A stretch of DNA of 11,306 nucleotides from Phycisphaeraceae bacterium (GTDB lineage Bacteria > Planctomycetota > Phycisphaerae > Phycisphaerales > Phycisphaeraceae): NCBI GenBank assembly GCA_003551485.1, contig PUMS01000293.1, forward strand, positions 1 through 11,306. The letters are read 5' to 3'. Position numbers and translations under genes: made by a program. Every line of letters starts with the position of its first letter. Positions within the stretch are counted from its first letter, which is position 1. The notes beneath the pieces were generated by a model. It made no database searches. It saw only the letters and a list, made by a program, of their open reading frames with translations, and was not told where the DNA came from. Below are positions 1 through 8,400 of this stretch, piece after piece.

Positions 1-771
<771 letters not shown>

Positions 772-855
772 GGAGCGCAACGGGTGCCACGGGCTGTTTG
801 TCGGCAGTGCAACCAGCACCACCATTGAGGGCAGGGGGGAAACGGCTACAGCGCA

Positions 856-3372
856 TCAATCCACGATGAAGGCATCGTCGCGCAGGCGGATGCGGCGGTC
901 GCCGATGCGTACCGTGGCGTCGGCGCCGACTCCCTCGACCTCGATCTCGGGCGCTTCGCCCTCGTGGAGGATGAAGACGGTCCAGACCAGCGTGGCATCC
1001 TTCACGGTGGCATCGGACGCGATCCGGCCGCCCTCGTGCAGGAGGATGCCGCTGAGGCCGGGCCCATCGCGGGGTCCGACGCTGTAGCGCCGGCCATCGC
1101 CCCGGACCGAACCGGTCCCGCGGGCGAAGGGCAGGCGCCATGAGGTCGGCTGCGGCTCATCCTCGAACGCCACCCGGTCCATGATCGCCACCAGGAAGGG
1201 CGCACCGCTGCGGCCGGAGGCATCGACGGCCATGGCGCGGCGGGCATCGAAGCCCGGGTGCAGAAGCGGCTGCGGCCGGCTGGGGATGCGCACCAGACGG
1301 TCGGAACCCGGCCCGATCAGCCGCCGCGTTCGCTCATCGAGCGGGCTCAGGTACAGCGGCAGGGCGTCCATGCTCATCACGTGGATCCGCGGCTCGGGGT
1401 CATCCCACACGGTCACCCGCGGCCCGTGCCACTGGCTGCGCACGCCGCGGCCATCGACATCCATTATCTGCACCCCATCGAGCCAGGCGCGGCCGAGGCC
1501 GTGCAGCCGCAGGTGCGAGGTGGGCCCGGCGCGGTTGTAGTGGGCGCCGAAGAAGGTCTCGCTGTTGAAGTTGGTCGTCAGCAGGATGTCGCGCTCATCG
1601 CGGAAGGTCGGGCGGAACACGTAATGGCCCTTCCACGGATCGGGCGCCATCCATCGCAGGCTCTTGTCGGGGTGCTCCGGCTCGACGTCGAAGGGGAAGG
1701 TGGCCATGACGAACGGGGCATAAAAGCCCAAGCCGATGCCGAACGTGCCGCTGCCGTGGATGCCCACGCTGCGCTCGTGTACCCAGCGAACCCCCGGCAG
1801 CATGTCCCGCGGCACGGTGACCATGGCCAGTGTCCACAGGATGTCATCCATCCGCTCGCCGTCCACGCCCATGCGCGACAGGGGGCGGTTGAAGCGGGCA
1901 TCATCTTCCCATCGCGGCCCCGGCGTGCTCTCGAGCAGGTGGCCGGCAAGGACGAAATCGCCCAGCATCGGCACATCCACGATGTCCTTGCCCATCGCCG
2001 TGCGGTAGACCAGCACGAACGGCAGCAGGCCGCGGCGGATGGTCATGCCCTTGTAGAACTCGCCTTCCATGCACCAGCCCGAGCCGCCCAGGGCGTAGCG
2101 CAGAAAGCCGCGCACCTCGCGGGCGCTGCGCTGGGCGATCTGCTCGGCCTCGGGCAGCAGCAGGTCACCATCGGCATCGCGCTCGTGCATGATCGCCAGG
2201 GCGCCGATGCCGGCGCAGGCGGCGCGGATGCCGTTCTTGTTCGACCACCAGTTGGGGTTGAACCCGCCCATGGTGTTGCCCTGGAAGGTGCCGGTGGCGC
2301 ACTCGAGGACGCGCTGGCGGATCTCCTGGGCGATGGCGCGGCGGAAATCCTCATCCCAGCCGTCGTGGCACAGGTCGTAGGTCAGCGCCAGGCCCATCAG
2401 CCGCGGCGCGTGGTGGATGTCCTGCCCGCCGGAGGCCCCGCGGTGCAGAAACAGGTCGCGCATCAGCCGGCGGGCCTTCTCGAGGTAGGTGCGATCACCG
2501 GTCATCTGCCAGGCGAAGCCGTAGCTGACGCCGGGCCAGGAGAGGAACTTGTCGCTGTCGACCGGGCCGGGCTCATCCACCACCTGCATGAACCGCTGCA
2601 TGATCGCGCGGCCCTCGGGCGTGGCCTCGGCGCGCTGTTTCATCACGGCCAGGTCATGGCGGCGAAAGAGCAGCCGCGGGTGCTCACCGGGTTCGACGGG
2701 CCGGTGGTCGGCCACCACGCCCGGCCAGGGCGGGTCCACCCGGCCGCGGACGTTGCCGGCGACGTCGAAGCGGCCGAGGACTTCGCCGGTGGCCCGGTCG
2801 TCTTCGGCTTGCGCTTCGGCCTGTTGGTCATCGGCATCCTGTCCCCGCTGTGCCTCGGGCCTGCCGAAGCGTTCGAGCAGGGCGGGCGGCAGGTCGCGGC
2901 GGGGGGGCTGGGCACCGGGCGGCGGGCCCCGGCGCGGGGCCACCGGCCGGGGCGTGTCGATCTGCGTGAACCGGCCGCGGTAGCTGCCGGTGAAGCCGCG
3001 GCCCTCCTCATCCATCCTCAGTTCGAGCTCGTAGCGGGCCTCACCGCCCGCCTTCCAGTAGTCGCGGCCGATCTCGAGCTCGATCGTCAGGCGATGCACA
3101 CCGTCGCTGTGGCCCTGCTCGACGATGCGGCCCTCGTGCTGACCGCGGTTGTACCAGAAGGCCTTGCCCCACAGCGTCTCGGGCCAGGCCCCATCGCGGG
3201 CGGGCACCTCGAGCTCGAGTTCGGCGGGGGAGTCCCCGCCACCGCCCAGGGCGCCTTCGAGTGTAAGGACGATGTTGCCGGTGGGGATGGTTTTTTCCGC
3301 CGGCGCTGCCGGCAGGGCGATCAGCGCCAGTGCGGTCGCGGCGGCGGCGGCGATCGGGAAGGGGCTGTGCAT
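856..3372 (-). CDS. Secreted heparinase II/III / alginate-lyase-like protein with an extra N-terminal domain
   Basis: This is probably an exported polysaccharide lyase or related glycan-binding protein of 838 residues. Residues 1-25 form a signal peptide: a short N-terminus, a hydrophobic Ala/Leu core, then PAAPA as a likely cleavage site. Residues 30-136 look like a beta-rich domain I do not recognise. Residues 137-215 are a Pro/Arg-rich then Asp/Gln/Glu-rich linker. From HPRLLFRRHDL (231-241) an alpha-helical toroid typical of heparinase/alginate lyase proteins follows, including NPNWWSNKNG (372-381) and a WCMEGEFY block (433-440) resembling the EG..Y active-site region. Residues 560-838 form a beta-sandwich-like C-terminal part. 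The His-x-His-x-Asp motif common there is not seen; HYNRAGPTSHLRLHG (611-625) sits in that place. The start is supported by GGAG seven bases upstream and the signal peptide. It diverges from the efflux operon. Substrate and activity cannot be told from sequence. Confidence 0.82.
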   Translation of the reverse strand: MHSPFPIAAAAATALALIALPAAPAEKTIPTGNIVLTLEGALGGGGDSPAELELEVPARDGAWPETLWGKAFWYNRGQHEGRIVEQGHSDGVHRLTIELEIGRDYWKAGGEARYELELRMDEEGRGFTGSYRGRFTQIDTPRPVAPRRGPPPGAQPPRRDLPPALLERFGRPEAQRGQDADDQQAEAQAEDDRATGEVLGRFDVAGNVRGRVDPPWPGVVADHRPVEPGEHPRLLFRRHDLAVMKQRAEATPEGRAIMQRFMQVVDEPGPVDSDKFLSWPGVSYGFAWQMTGDRTYLEKARRLMRDLFLHRGASGGQDIHHAPRLMGLALTYDLCHDGWDEDFRRAIAQEIRQRVLECATGTFQGNTMGGFNPNWWSNKNGIRAACAGIGALAIMHERDADGDLLLPEAEQIAQRSAREVRGFLRYALGGSGWCMEGEFYKGMTIRRGLLPFVLVYRTAMGKDIVDVPMLGDFVLAGHLLESTPGPRWEDDARFNRPLSRMGVDGERMDDILWTLAMVTVPRDMLPGVRWVHERSVGIHGSGTFGIGLGFYAPFVMATFPFDVEPEHPDKSLRWMAPDPWKGHYVFRPTFRDERDILLTTNFNSETFFGAHYNRAGPTSHLRLHGLGRAWLDGVQIMDVDGRGVRSQWHGPRVTVWDDPEPRIHVMSMDALPLYLSPLDERTRRLIGPGSDRLVRIPSRPQPLLHPGFDARRAMAVDASGRSGAPFLVAIMDRVAFEDEPQPTSWRLPFARGTGSVRGDGRRYSVGPRDGPGLSGILLHEGGRIASDATVKDATLVWTVFILHEGEAPEIEVEGVGADATVRIGDRRIRLRDDAFIVD

Positions 3373-3395
3373 GGGACGACTCCGGGGAATGATGT

Positions 3396-3421
3396 CGCGG
3401 ATGGGCGCAGGCCCATCCGCG
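3396..3421. repeat. Perfect 11-bp inverted repeat in the lyase leader
   Basis: Arms at 3396-3406 and 3411-3421 are perfect complements around a 4-base loop. On the minus strand the element ends 23 bases before the lyase ATG and just upstream of its ribosome binding site at 3380-3383. It could be an mRNA stem affecting stability or translation, or a dimeric repressor site. There is no T-run on either side, so an intrinsic terminator is unlikely. Confidence 0.6.
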
Positions 3422-3431
3422 TGATCGTGGG

Positions 3432-3446
3432 GATGCCATCGGCATC
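3432..3446. repeat. Short inverted repeat GATGCC-ATC-GGCATC
   Basis: A perfect 6-bp inverted repeat with a 3-base spacer lies ten bases beyond the larger 3396-3421 hairpin. Together with the weaker CCGCC/GGCGG arms at 3460-3464 and 3475-3479, it forms a series of three dyads upstream of the lyase gene. The spacing and size could suit a regulator-binding site. This is inference; no known operator was recognised. Confidence 0.4.
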
Positions 3447-3813
3447 AACGGCGTGTCCACCGCCGCGATTGCATGGCGGGGCCTCTTGGCCGGCGTAGGG
3501 CGCCCCCGCGCCTTATCGGAGCCGGTTGGCGATGCTGGGGTGCGGCCATCTCCGCTCCCGGCGGGGCCCTTCAACCGGCCGGGTCATCAAGCCGATGGCG
3601 TGGATGAGGCCGCATCCTCAGCGCAGATGGGCACGGGATGCCATGCCCCGGCGCGGCCGAGAGGTCGGCTTCCTACCAGGTCCACCCATGCAGCAACCGT
3701 CCGCCGAATCCATCCTGGGACAGAGCGTCCCGGCTTCGTTCTCCCCTGTTCGCTTGGTGGGGGCCGCAGAGCGCTCGATGGTGATGGCACATTCGGGCGG
3801 GTCCTGTGCATCT

Positions 3814-3850
3814 GCCCTCACCCCAACCCTCTCCCGGAGGGAGAGGGGGG
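3814..3850. repeat. Dispersed intergenic hairpin repeat (CCTCACCCCAACCCTCTCCC family)
   Basis: CCCTCTCCC at 3827-3835 and GGGAGAGGG at 3839-3847 are a perfect 9-bp stem around a 3-base loop, preceded by CCCTCACCCCAA. This matches a repeat scattered between genes in many G+C-rich bacterial genomes. When translated it gives the well-known spurious peptide PHPNPLPEGEG, or TPTLSRRERG in another frame, both of which appear here. It lies about 40 bases before the adaptor start. Its role is unknown; it may act as an mRNA stem. Confidence 0.75.
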
Positions 3851-3873
3851 CGGAAGGGCCGGGTTTTCAAAGC

Positions 3874-3880
3874 AGGGGGG
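3874..3880 (+). promoter_or_regulatory. Ribosome binding site of the efflux adaptor
   Basis: AGGGGGG lies seven bases before the ATG at 3888. It decides the start: the reading frame stays open upstream to 3453, but only 3888 has a good Shine-Dalgarno and is followed at once by a positively charged N-terminus and a membrane segment. Confidence 0.6.
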
Positions 3881-3887
3881 TGGCCCG

Positions 3888-5360
3888 ATGCGGGTGAGGT
3901 TGTGCATCCTGGCGGTGTTTCTGGCCCTGGTCAGCATCATCGGGGCGCTGGTGGTGTGGCGCGGCGTGGCAGGGGAGCGGCATCGCCAACAGTCCGCCCA
4001 CGACCTGGCCGTGGTGCCGTTGCGCGCCATCGAGCGGGTGCCTTACCGGGGCCGGGATTCGTTCTACGGTGACATCCAGCCCATCGCCGAGGTGGCGATG
4101 CGCTTCAACGTCTCCGGCCGCATCGCGCGCTACGGCACGCGGGATGAGCCGGTGCATGAAGATGCCGACGGCGTCAGCGGCGAGCGGGCGGTGCCGTTGC
4201 GTGAGGACGACTTCGTCGCCGCGGGCACACCGCTTGTCTACCTCGAGCAGGAGCGTTTCGAACTGGCCATCGACACCGCGCAGGCCCGGCTCGAGCAGGC
4301 CCGTGCCAACATCGCCGAGGCGAAGGCCGCCGTCGAGGAACGCCACGCCGCGGTGCTCGCAGCACGGGTGAACGTGGCCGACAGCGAAAGCGACCTGGCC
4401 GCTCAGCATTCGCTGCGCCGGCGCTCGGTCATCACCGAGACCGAACATCAGCGCCAGGTGCGCGAACATCAGCGCCGCGAGGCGATGCTCCAGTCGGCCA
4501 AGGCGCTTCACCGGGCGGCCGAGTCGCGCCTCGAGGCCGCCCGCCGGCAGGAGCAGGTCGCCCAGCAGGCGCTGCGCGATGCGAAGCTGAGTCTGCGAGA
4601 CAGCCGGCTGGAGGCGCCCTGGGATGGGACCATCGCCGCCAGGCCGTTCGACGTCGGCCACATGGTCTCACCGCAGGATGTGGTGCTCCGACTGGTGGCC
4701 ATCGACCGCGTGCGGCTGGTGCTCGGTGTGCCCCAGAGCCGCATCGGCCTGTTCCAGCGGCGCCTCGGCAGCGAGGTCGACGTCCGCGTGATGGCACTGG
4801 AGGCCCGCGCCCGGCGCGACCCATCGGCCCCGTCGGGCGTGGTCCGCGGGACGGTGAGCATGGTCTCGCCCGCGGCCGACCCGGTGACGCGGCTGTTCCG
4901 CGTCGAGATCGAACTCGATAACAGCGACCGCCGCCTCGCCCCCGGCATGATCGCCGAGGCGGTCCTGCCCGCTGAGCCGATGCTGGCGATGAAGCTGCCG
5001 GCCGAGGCCGTGCGCGAGCGCGACGGCAAGCTGACGACCTACTTCGTGCAGCGCGGGTTCCGCGTGGGCCTGCCGCTGGGGGAACTGGGACGCGAGGGCG
5101 AGTTGTGGCTGGGGCAGGTGTTCACCGTCCGTCGGGTGGAAATCGACCGCTGGGCACAGGACAAGGACCGCTACCTGTTGACCGCAGCGCCGCGCGGCGT
5201 GGCGGGCGTGGTGCCGGTGTTCCCGCGCGACGTCGAGGATGGCGAGGTGGTCCGCCTGCTGCGCGATCCGGGCACGCTGGCGGCGCTGGCGGCCTCCGAG
5301 ATCGACCCACGGCAGCGCCTCGGCGATGTGATGCCCCTGGAAGATGATCCGCTCGAGTAG
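3888..5360 (+). CDS. RND efflux membrane-fusion (periplasmic adaptor) protein
   Basis: This 490-residue HlyD/AcrA-type adaptor should link the RND transporter encoded next to an outer-membrane channel. An N-terminal membrane anchor spans about residues 5-25 and shows no lipobox, so it is probably held by a transmembrane helix. The first lipoyl half lies around 68-122. A long coiled-coil hairpin rich in Ala, Glu, Gln and Arg runs from about 122 to 238. The second lipoyl half is at 239-270 (RLEAPWDGTIAARPFDVG). A beta-barrel follows, with DPVTRLFRVEIELDN at 331-345 and LAPGMIAEAVLP at 350-361, then a membrane-proximal domain. About 20 extra residues (86-106, acidic) interrupt the first lipoyl half. 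At 490 residues it is longer than typical adaptors of 370-420. The start at 3888 has AGGGGGG seven bases upstream. The gene ends 42 bases before the transporter start in the same frame. The exported substrate is unknown. Confidence 0.92.
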   Translation: MRVRLCILAVFLALVSIIGALVVWRGVAGERHRQQSAHDLAVVPLRAIERVPYRGRDSFYGDIQPIAEVAMRFNVSGRIARYGTRDEPVHEDADGVSGERAVPLREDDFVAAGTPLVYLEQERFELAIDTAQARLEQARANIAEAKAAVEERHAAVLAARVNVADSESDLAAQHSLRRRSVITETEHQRQVREHQRREAMLQSAKALHRAAESRLEAARRQEQVAQQALRDAKLSLRDSRLEAPWDGTIAARPFDVGHMVSPQDVVLRLVAIDRVRLVLGVPQSRIGLFQRRLGSEVDVRVMALEARARRDPSAPSGVVRGTVSMVSPAADPVTRLFRVEIELDNSDRRLAPGMIAEAVLPAEPMLAMKLPAEAVRERDGKLTTYFVQRGFRVGLPLGELGREGELWLGQVFTVRRVEIDRWAQDKDRYLLTAAPRGVAGVVPVFPRDVEDGEVVRLLRDPGTLAALAASEIDPRQRLGDVMPLEDDPLE

Positions 5361-5402
5361 CCCCCTCGAGCCCCTGCGGCAGGTTTCCCCCCGCAGCGCC
5401 GG

Positions 5403-8400
5403 GTGGCCGTGGCCACAGCGCGGGCGGCCGCCGGCCTGGAGAGTGCGTTGGCCTTCAGCGAACACATCATTGCCCGACCCCGCCTGGTGATCGTGGTGGC
5501 GGTGCTGCTGGCGGCCACCGGTTTTGCCGCGGTGGCCACGCTGCCCAAGGAGCGCGAGCCGCGCATCCGCCTGCCGGTGGTGATCGTGACCGTGCCCCAC
5601 CCCGGCTCCGACCCGGCGCAGAACGAGGCCGAGATCGTCCGCCGCATCGAGCGCGAGGCCGCGCAGCTATCGGGCCTTCGCGACCGCGGCCGCATCCACG
5701 CCATCGCCGCGCGGGACGTGGCGGTGGTGCAGTTCGAGTTCCGCCACGGGGTGGACATCGAGACGGCCAAGCGCGACGTCGAAAGCCTGGTCAACCGCAT
5801 CCGTGGCCAGTTGCCACCGGCGGCGCGGGACAACCCCGGCCCGCAGGTGCGCGACATCGCCATGGAAGACTTTCCCATCATCCAGGTGTTTGTCGCCGGC
5901 GGGGCCGATGGCCGGGCGCGGCGGCAGGTGGCCGAGCGGCTGCGGACGCTGATCGAGCCGATCGAGGGCGTGCGCGACGTGGCGCTGTTCGGCGGTGAGA
6001 AGCGCGAGGTCCAGATCGAGGTCAACCCGCACGTGATGGCCCACTACGGGCTGAGCTACGAGACCGTCGCCGCGGCCATCGAACAGGCCAACACACCCGC
6101 CCCCACCGGCAGGCTCGAGCCCGACGGCGGCTTTGACTTCGGCGTGCAGGTCGGCGGCCGCCTGACCAGCCTCGAGCAGATGCGCCAGATCGCCTTCCCC
6201 GCCGGCGGCGACCGCGTGGTCCACCTGGGCGACTTCGCCGAGGTCTACGAGGGTGTCGAGCCGCCCGAGAGCATCGCCCGCTACGGCGGGGCCGATGCGG
6301 TGGTGCTGGCCGTGCAGCCGCAGCGCGACCTGGATGTGCTTCGCACCACCGGCGCCGTGCAGCGGGTGGTGGACCGGTTCATCGAGAGCGGTGAGGCCGG
6401 GGAGATGAGCATCGGCACCGTGCGGTCACAGTCGCGCGAGATTCACTTCATGCTCAGCGAACTGGGCGGCAGCGTGATGTACGGTGTGGTCCTGGTGCTG
6501 ATCGTGCTGTGTGTCTTCACCGGCTGGCGAAATGCGCTTCTGATCGGCCTGGTGATGCCGTTCGCCCTGCTGGCCGCGGCGGCGCTGATGTCGCTTGCCC
6601 GCGTCACGGGGCTCAGTCCGGACCTGTCGCTGAACAAGATGACGCTGCTGGGCGCCATCCTCGTGGTGGGCATGGTGGTCGACGGCTGCATCATCGTCGG
6701 TGAGAACATCTACCGCCACCGCCAGCTCGGCCTGGCGCCGCTGCGGGCCGCGCAGCGCGGCATCGGCGAGGTCGGGCCATCGCTGGCCACCGCGTATCTG
6801 ACCACGTTCGCGGCGTTCGTGCCGATGTTCTTCATCCGCGGCGTGTTCGGCGACTTCATCGAGCTGCTGCCCATCGTCGTGCTATTCTCGCTGGTCGGGG
6901 CGATGCTGGTCGATCACTACCTGCTGCCGGCGCTGACGGTCTACTTCATGAAGGCGAAGGCGGTCGAGCCCGGTGGTGCCGCCGCGCCCGGGGGCCGGGG
7001 CTCTGCGGGGGGCGCGGGGGGCGAAGGGGATGGTGTGGCCGAGGCCGACCGTTACATCGCCGCCAGCAGGGCGGCTCGGGCTTACGGCCGGTTCATGCGC
7101 GCGGTGATTCCCCACCGGCTGCTGGTGCTGGGCATGGTGCTCGCCCTGGCGGCCGCGCCGCTGGCGCTGTATGGCAGCGGCGCGATCGGGGTCGAGTTCC
7201 TGCCCGAGGGGGATGTGCCCATCGTCGAGGTACACTTCGACCTGCCGCTGGGCTCATCCATGCAGCGACGGACGGTGCCCGCGGCCGAGCGGATCGAGCA
7301 GGCCGTCGAGCGCGCGGTCCTCGAGAACGAGTGGTACAGGCCCAGCCCCGTGGCGCCGCGCGTCAGGCCGGTGACGACGATCGGTGAGGCCGGTGCCCTG
7401 TCGATCAAGCTCGACACCGAGCACGGCAGCGGCCCGGAGTTCGGCCTGGTGTACGTTGAGCTTGCCAGTGCCGAGCACCGCCGGCGCAGCGCTGCGCAGA
7501 TTCGCCAGGCCATCGCCCGCGAGATCGAAGCTGCCCGACGCGAGCACCCCGAACTGACGGGCGTTCGCTACCGCATCCGCACGCCGGCCGAGGGTCCGCC
7601 CGCCGGTGCGCCGGTGATGCTGCGGGTGCTGGCGCGCGATGAGGTGTCGATGCAGACGCTCGTGCAGCGCGCGGCCGGGATCGAGCAACAGCTCGAGCAG
7701 GTGCCCGGCGTGTACGACGTCACCAGCGACTTCCAGCAGCGCACCGAACTGCGCGCCGACCCCCATCCGGCCATCGCCGGCCGGTTCGATGTCACCCGCG
7801 GCCAGATCAGCCGCGCGGTGAGCTTCGCCCTACAGGGCGTGCGTGTGGGTGAGGTCGACTTCGGCGGCAATGAGACCATCGACCTTCGCCTGCGCAACGC
7901 CCCGGCGTTCCGGGCGGGCGAGGGAGAACTCGAGAGCCTGCCGTTGATCAGTCCCAGCGGCGCCTACGTGGCCCTGAGCGATGTGGCCCTGTTCAGCCGC
8001 GATGAGCGGCCCAACGCCATCCGGCGCTACGACAGCCAGCGCGTGGTCCACATCCGCGCTCAACTTCGTGATGGTGTACTGGTCGATGATGTCCGTGCTG
8101 CTCTGGCAGCGCGGCTGAACGAGGCCAGCGGTGCTGCCGGAGCGACGGCCGGCCGCCGCGATGCCGCCGCCGCGGCGGCCGGCCGCTACCTGCTGGCCGA
8201 TGATCAGGTGCGGGTCGAGTTCGGCGGTGAGATGGAACTGCGCGACGAGGCGATGGGCGATCTGGGCCTGGCCATGCTGGCGGCGCTGGCGGGGATGATG
8301 ATGATCCTCACCGTGCGCTTCAACAGCTTCATCCAGCCGCTGATCGTCCTGGCCAGCGTGCCGCTGAGCCTGATCGGCGTGTTCATCGGCCTGCTGGTGT

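Larger units (their letters stand above)
3373..3887. other. Divergent intergenic region between lyase and efflux operon
   Basis: These 515 bases separate two divergently read genes and must hold both promoters. I see no protein-like reading frame. The open frame that extends the pump adaptor upstream to 3453 gives Pro/Arg/Gly-rich, non-conserved sequence, so it is not coding. Near the lyase start there are three inverted repeats at 3396-3421, 3432-3446 and 3460-3479. A short 5-bp inverted repeat lies at 3717-3731, and a dispersed hairpin repeat at about 3814-3850. No convincing -35/-10 pair stands out on either strand. Confidence 0.6.

Noticed and set aside
772..855. Terminator between convergent mtnA and the lyase gene
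   Set aside because: Only short stems with long loops (GGTGC/GCACC) can be drawn and there is no T-run; not strong enough to call.
1258..3498. Open frame of 746 codons on the plus strand opposite the lyase gene
   Set aside because: It is antisense to a gene with a signal peptide, ribosome binding site and recognisable family segments. Its translation is Ala/Gly/Val/His-rich with no motif, as expected from G+C-rich codon bias.
3453..3887. Upstream extension of the efflux adaptor frame
   Set aside because: The predicted residues are low-complexity and include the translated dispersed repeat. A ribosome binding site and membrane anchor occur only at 3888.
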